Source of the DNA: Sorex araneus | Lineage: Eukaryota > Chordata > Mammalia > Eulipotyphla > Soricidae | NCBI RefSeq assembly: GCF_027595985.1 | Contig: NC_073305.1 | Span: forward strand, 105,397,535 to 105,461,534 | DNA length: 64,000 bases | Direction: 5' to 3' | Shown: in pieces, positions 36,531 through 48,869 of the stretch | Position numbering within the stretch: position 1 is the first letter of the stretch | Layout of the letters: every line of letters starts with the position of its first letter | Made by a program: the position numbers and the translations under genes | Notes under the pieces: model-generated | What the model was told of the DNA's origin: nothing | Seen by the model: only the letters and a program-made list of their open reading frames with translations | Database searches by the model: none

Positions 36531-37794
36531 AATAGTTAATGTAACAAAGTATAAAATGAAAATGTCTTGAGAATTCCATCAAAATAGCACTAAATTTTTG
36601 AAAAAAATGAGTATAGTAAATCACCAAATCATAATTATAAGAAATGTTGATATTTCAAGGTGTTAATTTTTCTTTCCATGGTGCTTGTGGCGGGCGGGAT
36701 GGGAGAGTGGTGTAAGTGGTGCCAGGGATTTGAAGCAGAACCAAGGCTCATGGCAACTACATACCTGACCTTCTCCTGCCTCTCATGATATATTTGTAAT
36801 CAAGCATAACAATCCAAAACAAGCAATATGTTTATGAAAGTGTTGCAGTAAATTTATTATATCGCTAAATCTATTGATATTTTGATATGGTAATTGTATT
36901 TTTTTTCCTACATTTTCTCCAAAGTATTTCTTATGTGTTTACTTCTGGCCTCATATTTTATTTTATAAAGTATTTTATACAAGATTGGGAAGATATTTTT
37001 CTTTTTTTATTATTTAGCCTTTTAAAATATTCAATTCATAGTAATTTGTTAAGAATAATTGGAATTTCCTTGTAAAATAGAATTTATCTCATTTCAGCTG
37101 TGCATTAGTAAGTTAGGATACTTTGGGTTTAAATTTTGATCCCTCAAGTTCACAATTAACTCAGTAACTACAACTCTAAATTTATTAATTCCCAAATTGT
37201 CTTGCCTCAATAAGCTCTGTTTTCAGAGTTTAGCTTTAACTTTTCTACATTTATATGCTAGTAATTTTCAAATGAAAATCATACCATGTGACTTTTATCT
37301 TAATATTCCCCTAATATTCTTGCACCTTTCAGAAAGTAAATTGAAATAATAAAAGACTTAACTGCGAGCAGTGGGTTGAAATATAGTTACATGCAATAGA
37401 AAGTTTTATGTTAGACAAGTGGAAAAGGAAGTTAATATGTCTCATTCCTATTCTCTCTAACTTTTATTCTAAGTCAGTTAATTGCTGCAGAGGTGGGTGG
37501 CATTCTGCCATATCTCCCATTGCCCTCTCCTTGTAAATTTCTTAGATCTATTTGGGGAAAGAATGCAAATTTTAGAATCTCCATTGAAATTTTACTCTTT
37601 GCTTTGATCATCTTCTTGCAGAGGACAAGGTAGAGGCCTGAGGGATTGTTAATGAACAATGAGGAACAATTCAATGAATTCTGATCAACTGGAAAAGAGC
37701 ATTTGTTCTGAACAGAAATAAAAGGTGGATAAGATATAAAAATTAAAGTATTGTCACTTGTTCTTTTTTAAAATAGAAAAGACTTCCTTTCATT
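36531..37794. other. AT-rich DNA; possible old SINE at 36676-36785
   Basis: Plus-strand phrases near 36715-36760 (GTGGTGCCAGGGATTTGAA, CATGGCAACTACATACC) suggest a decayed reversed SOR. The rest shows nothing. Confidence 0.4.
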
Positions 37795-37947
37795 TCCGTT
37801 TTTGGGCCACACCTAATGGTGCTCTGGTGCTATTAAGACTTTGTACTCAGGGATGGCTCCTGACCACACTCTAGAGATCATGGAGTGTCAGGGACTGAAC
37901 TGAATTCTAAGCTTGCACTCAAGCCTGTTGAGCTATCTCTCAGGCCC
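37795..37947 (-). mobile_element. Old SOR-type SINE
   Basis: Plus strand TTTGGGCCACACCTAATGGTGCTC, CTCAGGGATGGCTCCTGACC, GTGTCAGGGACTGAACTG, AGCTATCTCTCAGGCCC. Confidence 0.8.
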
Positions 37948-37965
37948 AAGAAATGGTTTACTTTA

Positions 37966-38225
37966 GTGAGTTTTTTGTTGAAATATTGAATGTAATCAAA
38001 GCAAAGAGAAAGTAAAGTGAAATTTATCAGCTACACAGGTGGGGTGGGGGTTTGGGGGGTGGGGGTAAAGGGGAGGTTTACTGTGGTTCTTGGTGGTGGA
38101 ATATGTGCACTGGTGAAGGGATGGGTGTTTGAGCATTGTGTAATTGAGACTTGAGCCTGAAAGCTTTGCAACTTTCCACATGGTGATTCAATAAAAAAAA
38201 TAAATTAAATAAAATAGAAAGAAAA
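37966..38225 (+). mobile_element. L1 3' end, 5'-truncated, with 18-bp TSD
   Basis: Contains a G-run (38041-38065), GGAATATGTGCACTGGTGAAGGG and TTTCCACATGGTGATTCAAT, then an A-rich tail. The perfect 18-bp duplication AAGAAATGGTTTACTTTA (37948-37965 and 38226-38243) fixes both ends. Confidence 0.95.
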
Positions 38226-38243
38226 AAGAAATGGTTTACTTTA

Positions 38244-39619
38244 TATATAATTACTTTTCCTCACATTGAAGTAGTAACTGGAGTTTGAATAATCGATTTA
38301 ATCTGATGGGGATTTCCATTAGCAATGGTGATCTTTTTTACTTTTAAAGTACTTTTTATAATGTAAAGGAATTTTGTGGTTTTCATAAGAAATGAAAACA
38401 AATAAAATATGAAACATGAATTTTACCAAGATATTTTTTGAGGTCACTTTTATTTTTTATTTGTACATTTTGGTGTTAGAATACTTATTATCCAATTATA
38501 TGTGGAGGTTAAGAATTAATATGTGCAATTCTTAGTGGAGAATTAGTATTGTACATTTTTATTATTTCCAGAGAAAGAGGGGTCTGCATTATGTCTTTTT
38601 CTTAATCTTGTCGAATATTCAGCACTCTTCACAAACTCTCTATAACAAGAAGCCAGATCAAAAAATAAGTGCTTGGTTTATCAAATTAGTTCTTATAAAA
38701 CCTCAATTGAAATAAACAGACGTTTGTTTATGAAGATATTCATGATCAAAATATGGAAAACCTGTCAGAAATTATATTTAACATAATATTTTTATGCAGC
38801 AAATAAATCACTAAGAGAGTTTTGGAAAGTGGCATTGATTTTCAAGTGATAGCAATATAGTTTTTACTAATATAGTTTTTCCTACTTATTTATTCTCTGC
38901 CAGAATGTTTACGTGAGGTTGTGTAGTCCTGGGCACACCATCTGCTCCTGTTGCCAGGAGCAGTAGCTTGGTGACTAGAGGATGCTACATGGTTTTATTT
39001 ACAAAGAGATCAGTTAGCTACACACAGTGAAGCATCCTGTTTGTGGTTACTTTCTATACTCTCAAATTGGATAAACTCTCCTGCAAATATGTGCAATGCA
39101 TTGGATGGAAGATTAGGTAAAAGAAAATGAAGCCAGTGGAAATCTAGTATAATCACATTATTTTAGTAATTAAGGGCATAGTCTTTAATCAAACACACTG
39201 GACTAAAATTTTCGTTCAGCCATTTTCGAACTCCATAACCTTGGAAAAGTTAATAACTTTATACCTTAGTATCCTACTTATGAATCCTAGATATGATAAA
39301 AGTGTCTATCTGTGAGGTATTCCATAAGTGATGCATATAAAACTCTGACTTATGTCTACCTTATGTCTACATCCAACCATCATTATTTATTTTTGTGTGC
39401 TTTACCAAGTTGGTTCTAAAGCACTTCTAAAATGTTATTAATGACCTTAAATTTAAAAAAAACCTGGAAAGATGTGCAGTATATTTTAACTTACCTTGAT
39501 TTGAATTTAAGTAATTGTTTAGCCTCAAGATTATGCAGTTACCCATAGTAAATTTGAGAATAGTATCTAATTTCTTTGAAATAATTCAATATTATTTTTT
39601 CAGTTCAGATAAGTAAATG
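38244..39619. other. AT-rich DNA, nothing recognised
   Basis: No repeat or gene recognised over 1.4 kb. Confidence 0.5.
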
Positions 39620-39880
39620 ATTTTGAGAAATAATAGAGGAGGTAAAGTGCATGTCTGACATGCGACTGGCCCTGTTGCACACCCAGCAGCATATTGCCAG
39701 GTATGCCCCCACAAGTTCCCAAGCATAGCTGACATGACCAAAGGAATTCCCTGGCATATCAGGAAGACCTCATGTAGCACTACATCCTCAGGCCTGCACA
39801 CTGAACTGCTGGCCTGTTAGGTCCAGAATCACCAAGAGAGTATCTAAAGGCTCATAAGTACTGCTTGAGAGACCCTCAAA
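39620..39880 (+). mobile_element. Old SOR-type SINE (uncertain)
   Basis: AAATAATAGAGGAGGTAAAGTGCATG...GCGACTGGCCCTG resembles a SOR head. The following 200 bp has only scattered similarity. Confidence 0.4.
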
Positions 39881-39984
39881 GTAAACATGCATGAATGAAT
39901 TAAATACACCACAATGCATGGAGTTTAAATATATTGCATTTCTTTTAATAATGCAAAACATCTATCAGGATTTTTTTTCCTTTT

Positions 39985-40396
39985 TGCAAAGAAGCAAAGA
40001 AGCAGGCGCATATGCTGTCAGAGCCCATGTGCTGCTTGCACCCACGCGGCATAGCACAAGTGGTGCCTGAGCACATGTGTCGCCCGCATCTCCCCTCTTC
40101 AGTTGCGTATTTTCATGCTTTCGTGTCTAATGCTAGGATGTATGTAGGGGCTCTCTCCACCCCTGCAGAAGTCCATGTTCTCTCTTCAGTGCGTTAATCA
40201 TTCTCTCTCAATCTCCCCCTCCACACCTTAAAAATCCTCCAAATAAAATCACTGTCTGTCTACTCCTGAAATTCCTTTCTGCAAGGCAAGAGAAGAACCC
40301 AGAAACCCTGGGTCCTGGGTGACAGAGTCTGTTGGGGAGAAAGTGACTGTCTCATCCCCACTTCACATAAGTCACCCGTGGGGCTCACTGACATCA
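39985..40396 (+). mobile_element. Putative LTR fragment (ERV)
   Basis: GC- and CT-rich DNA with AATAAA at 40242-40247. It is followed by an R/U5-like stretch (CACTGTCTGTC, CAAGAGAAGAACCCAG) and a possible CA end near 40396. The 5' edge is unresolved, and there is no TSD or internal coding region. An ancient simple LTR is the best guess. Confidence 0.4.
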
Positions 40397-40403
40397 TATA
40401 TAT

Positions 40404-40640
40404 AAGCAGGTAGGGCATTTGCCTTGCACACAGCTGACCCGGGTTTGATTCGTCCATCCCTCTAGGAGATCCCAGTAAGCTACCAGAGCATCCCCCTGAC
40501 ACCGCAGAGCCTGGAAAGCTCCACATGGTGTATTCTATATGACAAAAACAGTAACAACAAGTCTCACAATGGAGATGTTACTGGTGTCAGCTCTAGCAAA
40601 CGATGAGCAACGGGATAACAGTGCTAACAGTGCAAAGAAG
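40404..40640 (+). mobile_element. tRNA-RTE SINE, slightly 5'-truncated
   Basis: Starts within the A box (AGCAGGTAGGGC), then TTGCCTTGCACACAGCTGACCCGGGTTTGATTC, the RTE-derived body, TCACAATGGAGATGTTACTGG, and a tail ATAACAGTGCTAACAGTGC. Confidence 0.92.
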
Positions 40641-41225
40641 CAGAGTTTAAGGCAATAACCAGCAATATGAGAGAAAATACATGTGGGGAGAATAATTATG
40701 ACAATTCAAACTACCTTTGCTTATTTTAAGGAGTGCAATTTCTCACTTGGAAACAGTCCTTATTTTTTATTCAAATAAAATATAAAAACCAACCATATAT
40801 GCATAAACAACAAATTTACATTTCAAGAAAATTAATAGAAGTCAATCAATAGAATGTAGGCAACAAAAATTCTCTGTGGACAAATTCTATTTTTTTCTTG
40901 TGAAAGGAGTGATTATTAATTTTTCCCTAGGTAAGAATTTTATTCTTATAAATCACATTCCTTTTCTAAACATGATTTTATATATTTTTTGCGAGCAGTC
41001 CCAAGACTGTTTCAAGAACTGTTCTGTTCTTCAATATACCTTGTAAATTTAGCGATGTACTTCAATTGTTTGCTGTGTACAAATGAACATATTCCTTTCC
41101 AACTTTAATAGTTTCAATTATTATTTCTCACTCTTGTGGATATAGGAATTCAGATATCCTAAATAAAGGGACATATATTTTATAATTATGTTAAATATAT
41201 AAATATGAACTTTTATAAATAATAA
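40641..41225. other. AT-rich DNA, nothing recognised
   Basis: Flank of the RTE insertion. No gene signal. Confidence 0.5.
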
Positions 41226-43530
41226 CTCACAGTTCCAGAAGGCCAAATTTAAACGCTGGACATGGGAGTCTCCCGGTAGACAGTTCCACAATGAAATTGA
41301 ACACATCATATTCAATCGAAGGTTTTGCCTAACCAATGTCGCTGTTGTCCCAAAATTCCAAACGGGATCAGTCCACCGTGTCCTTCTTGCAAAATTCTAC
41401 TTCACAGAGCAAGGAGAAAAGTCTCCAAAATTTAAGTCTAAGAAGGCAACTCCCAGAATGACCACCAACTGCGAGCTCTTTGGCACTATTCCAGTAACGT
41501 GGGAAGATGCTGTCCTTGACAACATCAACAAGGAATAAGATCGACTGGTTCAGCACCTCCATGACTGTGCGAAGAATGCCGAGAGTGAGAAAGCCACAAA
41601 CAGATGCTTGTCTTTGGAAACTCTCGAGCGCATTTGTCAACGTGGTTTGGCAAGAGCCTCAGGCAACCACAAGCTAACTTCCATGCTCACAAAGCAGAGA
41701 TGCAATAAAGGAAGACCTCAAAGAGAGAAGAGCAGCAGTGTTGGCCAGTGCAGCAGAAGCCGGGAAAAGTATTCGCAACGCTCGCCTGTCCTTCGCCAAC
41801 TGCAAGACCAAGATGACTGCCCTGCGACGTCCTGATGGATCTATCACATCCTCCAGAAAGGCGATGGAGAGGAATATTTATGACTTCTACTCAGATCTCT
41901 TTGACAGCCATGTCCACCTGCCCATGTACCAAATTCCGCGGAATGGATATGTCGTTCCCAACTTTCTCCCTTCTGAAATCCAACACGCCATTTCCTTGGT
42001 AAGGACGTGTACAGCACCTGGTCCGGACAAGGTCAGACCCAAACACCTGAAGAATCTGCCGCCAGTACTCATCAATGCACTGACTCAACTCTTCAACACA
42101 CTACCTGTCTGAATGCAAGATTCCATCTCAGTGGAAAGCCAGTAGGACCGTTCTGTTGTACAAGAAGGAAGACATCCACGACATTGGCAACTGTCGCCCA
42201 ATCTGCCTGCTGTCTCTCATCTACAAGTTGTTCATTCATGTCATCCTGAATAGAATAGGCAGAACACTAGGAGAAGGACAACCATGCGAGCAAGCCGGGT
42301 TCCGAAGGGGATTCAGCATGATAGACCATACCCACACAGTGACCAAACTCATTGAAGTTTCTTGGGAGTTCAAGATGCCGCTCTGTCTAATGTTCATGGA
42401 CTTAAAGAAGGCCATCGATTCTGTTGAGACTGAGACGGTCATTAAAGCCCTAGCCAAACAGCGCGTTGAAACTCAGTATATCAAAATCCTCCTCGAGCTG
42501 TATTGTGGATTCACCACCAGGATCTCACCTTTCTACAAGGAAGTAATCATTGATGTAAAGAGAGGGGTGCAGCAGGGTGATACCATTTCACCGGAACTCT
42601 TCAGTGCCGCCCTTGAGAACATCATGCGACGACTGGAATGGGAAGGAATGAGAGTGAAGATAGATGATCGGCAATTACACCACCTCTGCTTCGCTGATGA
42701 TATCATTCTCATAACACCAAACATTAGCCAAGCGGCACAAATATTGACGGACTTCGACCATGAGTGTGGAAAGGTCGGTTTGCAGCTAAATCTCAACAAG
42801 ATGATGTTCATGAAAAATGACTGGTCACTGAAGCTCCATTTGCTCTCAATGGAACGAACATCTCTGAATGCAGCAGCTATGTGTACCTGGATCGAGAAAT
42901 CAACATGAGGAATGACTTGGTGCCAGAACTGCGCAGGAGGAAGAGAGCAGCGTGGAATGCATTCAAAAGTGTCGAAGAGGTGGTTAAGAGAACGAAGAAC
43001 CTCTGACTCTGGGCGCATCTTTTCGATTGTACCATGCTTCCTGCACTAACATATGCCTCAGAGACCTGGGCCCTATGGAAACAGGATGAGAATGCTATTA
43101 GGGTATCCCAAAGAGGAATTGAATTGAAAGAGCTATGCTAGGAGTATCACATCTCACTCAGTGAGAGAAGGAATTCGGAGTTCTGACCTCCATCGACGGT
43201 CAAGAATCAGGGATGCTGTCTTGTTTGCCAAGGCATCAAAAATCAGATGGGCCGGTCATGTAATGCGATTCAGAGATAACCGCTGGACTAGAGCTGTTGC
43301 TGACTGGATTCCACAGGATGTCTGAAGACCTCCTGGCCGCCCACCAACTAGATGGTCAGATTTCTTCGTCAAATCCCTGAATGAATGATTTGAAGCTCTT
43401 CCTGTTCTTGGAGAGAGCAGATATCATTGGGCTGTACTAGCACGCGAAAGGGACAAATGGAGACTTTACTGGGCCTGCTCGAGCAGATTGAAGATCAATG
43501 GGATGACAAGTGATACAAGTGATACACAAT
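41226..43530 (+). mobile_element. RTE-clade LINE, 5'-truncated coding copy
   Basis: It starts inside the endonuclease domain (SQFQKAKFKRWTWESPG..., 41229) and runs to the 3' tail (GATACAAGTGATACAC). The connector region is at 41540-41900. The reverse transcriptase follows, with a long open piece at 42156-42908 containing NRIGRTLGEGQPCEQAGFRR, a GVQQGDTISP-type motif and an intact FADD box (HHLCFADDIILITPN, about 42681-42720). After that the C-terminal RWAGHVMRF and GRPPTRWSDFF motifs are out of frame or broken. Disruptions include the stop after NTLPV (near 42110), frameshifts at about 41700, 42110 and 42890, and several later stops. The SDH endonuclease triad residue Asp is changed (SVH). 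It cannot make a full protein. Wording throughout is typical of RTE-1-like elements of nematodes. Confidence 0.95.
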
Positions 43531-44403
43531 ATTCCTTTACAACACTCTATTATTATTTGTCATGCATATGAGTAGAATAAATAATAAAATAATAAATTAT
43601 GTAACATCTACTCTAGAACTTAATGTGTTCCAACAACTATGGCAACCAAATGGGACCCAAAACACAATGGGGAAAAAAAGAGATTTCTTCACTTTCCTTT
43701 ACTTAACTTCACCCATACAGTTTTACATAACAATGCAATGGAACAAAAAGTATAGGCAACTGACAAGAATTAGAATCATAGGGAATATGCGACTATTGTG
43801 ATAGAGTGTAACATGAGCAAAGACCTGCAATTAATTGCAACTTATTCCAAACACTAAAAGTATTCTACTCTTTCGACAATTATTGTTTCTGAAATGCCCA
43901 TTAGAAGATACCAGGTAGAACTGTAGGAGAGAAGAAACATATTATCACTTTGCATTCTATCTGCTCCTTGAAAGTTCATTTTTGTTCTTAGATCTCTACT
44001 AAAATACTATTGGCTACACAGAGAATCATCTTTCATAAAGATTTTATTATGTTCAACTCCTTTTTGTCATTCAGGTCTCATATCAAATAACTTTATTTAT
44101 TTCACTCTATCTATAGCCACCACAGTTTTTTCTCAGTCTGATCATTTTGTCTATCATCAATAATACCTTATGTCTTCTTCTGTCCCCAACAGTGAAATAC
44201 TGCTTAACCACTGTATGAGTAGTGCATGACTACATTAAGTACAGTAAGTGAATAAAAATTTTAGGAACTAAACTATTTTAAGGAAGTTTCTCATTCAGTG
44301 TAAATAATAAAGAATAATTGATGTATAATGGTCTTAGAGAGCTTGACTGATGTTGAATTGTCATTTAAAAATTTCTTCAGATCTTTTACTTTTGTAAAAC
44401 TTC
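43531..44403. other. AT-rich DNA, nothing recognised
   Basis: No repeat or gene recognised. Confidence 0.5.
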
Positions 44404-44562
44404 ATTTTTGGGGAGAGGAGGAGCACTCCAGCTTACTCTCAGCTCTGCATTTAAGGTTCACTCCTCAAAGGCTTGGGGGACAAAATGGGGTGCTAGGGAC
44501 CCAAACCAGGTCAGCCACATACCAGGCAAGTATTTTATCCACTGTACTAGCTCTCTGGCCTC
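44404..44562 (-). mobile_element. Old SOR-type SINE
   Basis: Plus strand: AGCACTCCAGCTTACTCTCAGCTCTGC, GGGGTGCTAGGGACCCAAACCAGGTCAGCCAC, CCACTGTACTAGCTCTCTGGCC. Confidence 0.78.
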
Positions 44563-44732
44563 ATCAGATTCTTTTAAAACTGTTAGAATATGGCAAGGTT
44601 CTGAAACTCTAGGTAAGGGTTACATCTTATAAGAAAACAAGAGTGGGGATTTTTTTTAAATCACTGTTGCCCCTCTGCTTATAGAATAGTTGTATCTTTA
44701 AACAAAAGTTTTCTGAGTTAGTTGAAGACATA

Positions 44733-45248
44733 AGTCACTGTCACTGTATCACTGTCATCTCATTGATCAATGATTTGCTCAAGCAGGCACCAGTAACGTC
44801 TCCATTTGTCCTAATCCTGAGATTTTAGCAGCCTCTCTTTACCTGTTTTTCCCAGTGGTGCCATATTGGAGGCTCTTTCCGGGTAAGGGGAATGAGAACC
44901 ACCAATGTTACTATATTGGCATATCGAATACACCACGGAGAGCTTGCCAGGCTCTTCCGTTGGGGCAGGATGCTCTCAGTACCTTACCAGTTTCTCTCAG
45001 ATGGAGAACTAAGCTATAAGAGGTCGCGTGGCTGAGAATTCAGTGGCTCTCTTCCGGGAGCGTTGTTTTATAGTCTCTGAATGTTGGCGTTGATGGGATT
45101 ACATAGCCCTGGGGCAGTTTGTGGGTGTAGCTACCAATCTACTGGAAAATGGGGTGTCTGGGTGGAGGAAGTCCCGTCCCAATCCGAACAGGCTTGGAGA
45201 TCTCAGCCTCGGGTCCCACACACCTGGGTTTCTCGGCCGGTTCTTTCA
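44733..45248 (-). mobile_element. RTE-delta element
   Basis: Minus strand, 5' to 3': GC-richer module (TGAAAGAACCGGCCGAGAAACC onward), 5'UTR-like part with GAGAGCATCCTGCCCC and CTCATTCCCCTTACCC, 'gctgctaaaatctcaggattag', then the 3' block ACAAATGGAGACGTTACTGG and tail. No coding sequence. Flanking 21-bp segments 44712-44732 and 45249-45269 match at about 16 positions (TCTGA-TTAGTT-AA core), a decayed target duplication. TCTGAGTTAGTTAAAAA is then repeated again at about 45271. Confidence 0.88.
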
Positions 45249-45429
45249 TCTGAATTAGTTAAAAAGATATCTGAGTTAGTTAAAAATTAGTTAGTTAAAA
45301 ATCTGAAAGTAATGAATTTACATTTGACCTACCAATACAGAAACATTTTGTTGTTCCACTTAAATGACTTTTTATATTAGTTTTTGAATCTCAAAAGCAC
45401 AATGATCCCATTCTACTACACATATCATG

Positions 45430-45625
45430 TTTTGTTTGGCTTGTTTTGTTTTGCGTTTTGTTTATTTGGACCACAACCTGAAGTGCCTTAGTTTTTACTA
45501 ATGACTCATTGCTCAGGAATCACTCTTGGAGAGGCCCAAGGGGTGATATGTGGTGACAAGGCTAGGAGGATTTGATTGGCTATGTGCAAGGCAAGCATTT
45601 GAGCCACTATATTCTCTCCCTGGCA
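45430..45625 (-). mobile_element. Old SOR-type SINE
   Basis: TTGTTT-rich left edge, GACCACAACCTGAAGTGCC, CAGGAATCACTCTTGGAGAGGCCC, GTGCAAGGCAAGCATTTGAGCC. Diverged, with an insertion in the body. Confidence 0.75.
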
Positions 45626-46259
45626 TCACGGACCATGTTTTAATAGAATGAAAAATCCAGAGAATAAGAGACATGAACCTAACCTTCTTTCACACAGATT
45701 AAGTTAAGGACTGGCTTATTAAAGGGCTATCAGCTTCAATACCAGTTTCTTCTAGGTACACACAATAGAGAGATGCTCAAGAGCTATCAGTACATGTTGA
45801 GGCTGACAGATGCAAGGTTTATCCTAATACTTACAGAAAGCATGTAGTAAAGAATTCTAGCTAAAAGTCATATTTTAAAATAATTAAGTATCAAATTTTA
45901 ATTATCAAGGAATACAGCAAAATATCTCATTCTGCTAAGAGATAGAAATAGCAAGCAAAAAGATGCACCAATACTTATATGTATTGATCAATAGTGAAAT
46001 AGTTTCATCAAAGATAAGAACAAGATATAATCAATATCTAATCAATATTTCACTGCTATTTTGTAGAGATAAATTAACAAAATTGTAACTGTTTGAAGTG
46101 ACTATTGTGTATACTTTTCAGATGGAAGCAAATTAAATAGAATTTTAAATCATAAAAAAATCTATTCATTACAGTAGTCCAATAAAGATCAAAATACAAA
46201 CTAAGTAGAAAATATCTATTCAATATTTCTCAGGATGAATGTAAGAATAAAATAAAGTT
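45626..46259. other. Possibly degraded L1; otherwise nothing
   Basis: Phrases at 45950-46250 have the A-rich composition of old L1, without clear landmarks. Confidence 0.35.
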
Positions 46260-46445
46260 GGGTTAGAGACATAGTACAGAAACTAAGATGCTTGTGTTGC
46301 ATGTGATTCACCCCAGTTCAATCTCTGGCACCATCTTAGGAAGCACTTTTGGTCCCTTGAACCCCATCAGGAGAGATCCCTGAACACAGAGCCAAGAATA
46401 AGTCCTGAGCATCACTGGATGTGACCCTGCTCACAAGTAACAAAA
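46260..46445 (+). mobile_element. Old SOR-type SINE
   Basis: TTGGGTTAGAGACATAGTACAGAAAC head, CCCAGTTCAATCTCTGGCACC B-box region, AACACAGAGCCAAGAATAAGTCCTGAGCATCACTGG. Confidence 0.8.
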
Positions 46446-46895
46446 ATATGAGAAAATATAAAAATCAACAAACAAATTAATTACAAACAATGTGGAAAAA
46501 ATGTGGAACTTCTCAACTTAAATATGTATCAGTATTTTAATTTAAGTATTTCAAAATAATCTTATTTATTCCATAATAAAAAAAAGCTAACACAGAATGA
46601 TCCTAAGAATTTTTTTGTAATAAAAAAATAAACAATTTTTCTGAATGATGCATTCCAATCAATTAGTCAACTTCAATGAGGAGACTTAATACTAAATGAC
46701 AACTTTATTAACTCAATGTTATCTATGAAAATTCAAACAGGATTTTTATAAAAACTAACAAATTTTCAAATAATTTTTAAAGTAAAAATTGAAGAATAAT
46801 CTTAATATTTTGAATAGATATATAAATAATCTGTAGTAATATAAGGTAGCAAAACCTTATATTTAAATGCTTTAGTGCATGAAGACAATTTTTAG
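46446..46895. other. AT-rich DNA, nothing recognised
   Basis: No gene or repeat recognised. Confidence 0.5.
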
Positions 46896-46970
46896 TTTGT
46901 TCATTCCTTCCTTCCTTATCCTCCTTCCCTCCTTTATTTCTTTTTTCTTTCTTTCTTTATTTCTTTTTTC

Positions 46971-47022
<52 letters not shown>

Positions 47023-47024
47023 TC
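46896..47024. repeat. (TTTC)n / (TTCC)n microsatellite
   Basis: Polypyrimidine tract on the plus strand: degenerate TTCC units, then about 12 perfect CTTT units. It lies some 50 bp from the T-rich edge of a minus-strand SINE. Confidence 0.95.
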
Positions 47025-47069
47025 CATTTTTCTCAAATATACTTCAGTTATTAATTTGTATTTTTAATG

Positions 47070-47256
47070 GGTTTTTTGGTGTTTTTTTTTTTTGTGTGTG
47101 TGTGTGCTATGCCCAGTGGTGCTAAGGGGTGACTCCTGGCTCTGTATTCAGGAATATACTCCTTGCTGCTCTGGAGACCATATGGGATGCGAGGACTAAA
47201 ACTGTGATCAGCTGCATGCAAAGTATATGCCTTACCCACTGTACTATTGCTCCTGC
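47070..47256 (-). mobile_element. Old SOR-type SINE
   Basis: T- and TG-rich left edge, ATGCCCAGTGGTGCTAAGGGGTGACTCC, ACCATATGGGATGCGAGG, CCACTGTACTATTGCTCC. Confidence 0.85.
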
Positions 47257-47671
47257 CTTCAGTTATTTAATTCTATTGGTTCATTTTAATACCATTTTGT
47301 TGTTAATCAATTTTATACTCTTATATTGCACATATATTGGACCATCCAATACTAGTCACTTTTCTCTTGTTATATTGTTTTGCATAATCCCCTTGTCCAC
47401 ATGCAAAGGGCAAAATTTCATTTCATATCTAACTAGCATTCCACTGTATAAAGTGATTACATATTTTTTATTGCCTAATGAAGTTTATTAGCACTTTAAA
47501 ATCTACTCGCTTAAAAAATATAGTTTTGAAAGTGGGAGATATTTAAGTGAAAAATATACTGAAAGACTATTTCATTAATCCCCAAAAGGTATTTGACTTG
47601 TTTTTTAGGATTGTGCTATTTGGGGTACTGTGGTAGCAATTCCAGATTGCTTCCTTCCAGCCATGTCTCTC
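47257..47671. other. AT-rich DNA, nothing recognised
   Basis: Phrases near 47280-47430 may be L1. Not firm. Confidence 0.4.
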
Positions 47672-47680
47672 TCATTAGAG

Positions 47681-47867
47681 ATCTATTTTTTTTTTTTTTT
47701 TGCTCTTTTGGCTCACACCCAGCGATGCACAGGATTACTCCTGGCTCTGCACTCAGGTATTACTCCTGGCAGTGCTCGGGGACAATATGGGATGCTGGGA
47801 ATCGAACTCGGGTCGGCCATGTGCAAGGCAAATGCCCTACCTGCTATGCTATTGCTCCAGCCCCAAT
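47681..47867 (-). mobile_element. SOR SINE, young
   Basis: Complete reversed copy from a poly-T edge to GCTATTGCTCCAGCCCC. Flanked by TCATTAGAG (47672-47680 and 47868-47876). The overlapping 96- and 97-codon frames are SINE translations. Confidence 0.95.
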
Positions 47868-47876
47868 CATTAGAGG

Positions 47877-48587
47877 CTTATAATAATTATAGAAAATACA
47901 ATTTTACACAAGGTTTCATTTAAATCAATGTCCAACTGTGGTCAGATAACTATGTTTAGTGCCTCTAGAATACTTTTTTGGTATTTATTTTGTTATTTCA
48001 TATTATTTTATGATTTTTTTTTCTGTTAGTGGACACTGCACATACAAAGTAAAAGGAAATTTTTGCCACTTCAAAGGACTTCTAGACGAAAAAATCAGAA
48101 CAGTTAAAAAAATATATTTGTGCTTCAAAAAGACTGCTGAAAAGCATAAGAGGTCCAGCTAAGATGAGCAATACTCTAAGGATAAATGTAGAGTTCAAGG
48201 GCAAGAAAGAATTGTTTCCAAGTATGTTTATATAAGAAAAAGCTACAAAGACAGCCCCAAGCTATATGTACTACACCTATTTTTTCCATAACTGAGACAA
48301 GTACCCAAAATCTAAGTGGCAAACTCTCAATGATATGTGCTTCCAGAAGTATCTATTTATATAAAAAAAAATTCTTATTTTTGTCAAGACTTTCTCTTTT
48401 TCAGAAAAAAATTTAACCAAATCTGTTTCTATTTCAATGGCAAATGAAAGAAAAACATAAGCCTGAACTTTGTGGAAGAATAGTAGTAACAACAAAGTCA
48501 GTTTCCTTTTAAAGATCAGAGAACGTCAGCACAAAATTTGGATATTGTAAAACCATTAGAAATTATTTAAGAAAGACACACACATGA
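47877..48587. other. AT-rich DNA, nothing recognised
   Basis: No gene or repeat recognised. Confidence 0.5.
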
Positions 48588-48770
48588 AGGGGACTAAGAA
48601 ATAATGTAGGGGAAGACACTTGCCTTGCATGTAACTGACACTAGTTAGATTCCTGTCAGGGTCTCTGGCACCAAATATTAGTCTCCCACGCACCACGAGG
48701 AGTGATCACTGAACACAGAGGTAGGTGCAAGACCTGAGTACAGCCAAATGTGGTTCATGGAATAAAACAA
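48588..48770 (+). mobile_element. Old SOR-type SINE
   Basis: GGGACTAAGAAATAATGTAGGGG head, TTGCCTTGCATGTAACTGACAC, GCACCACGAGGAGTGATCACTG, TACAGCCAAATGTGGTTCATGG. Confidence 0.75.
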
Positions 48771-48869
48771 AATCAAACTAAACTATGTATAAAGGGAATG
48801 GAAATGTTAAACAATAAACTATAGCGTACAGCATATATTACTATTTCGTGTTTGCTTGCTTACTGGTTT

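Noticed and set aside
42533-43018. 161-codon minus-strand frame
   Set aside because: Shadow of the RTE reverse-transcriptase frame on the opposite strand.
41226-43530. Classification of the RTE copies as BovB
   Set aside because: From memory the RT wording fits nematode RTE-1-like elements better; a database comparison is needed to settle it.
46896-47024. CRISPR-like or tandem regulatory array
   Set aside because: A simple (CTTT)n microsatellite, not spaced repeats; the genome is mammalian.
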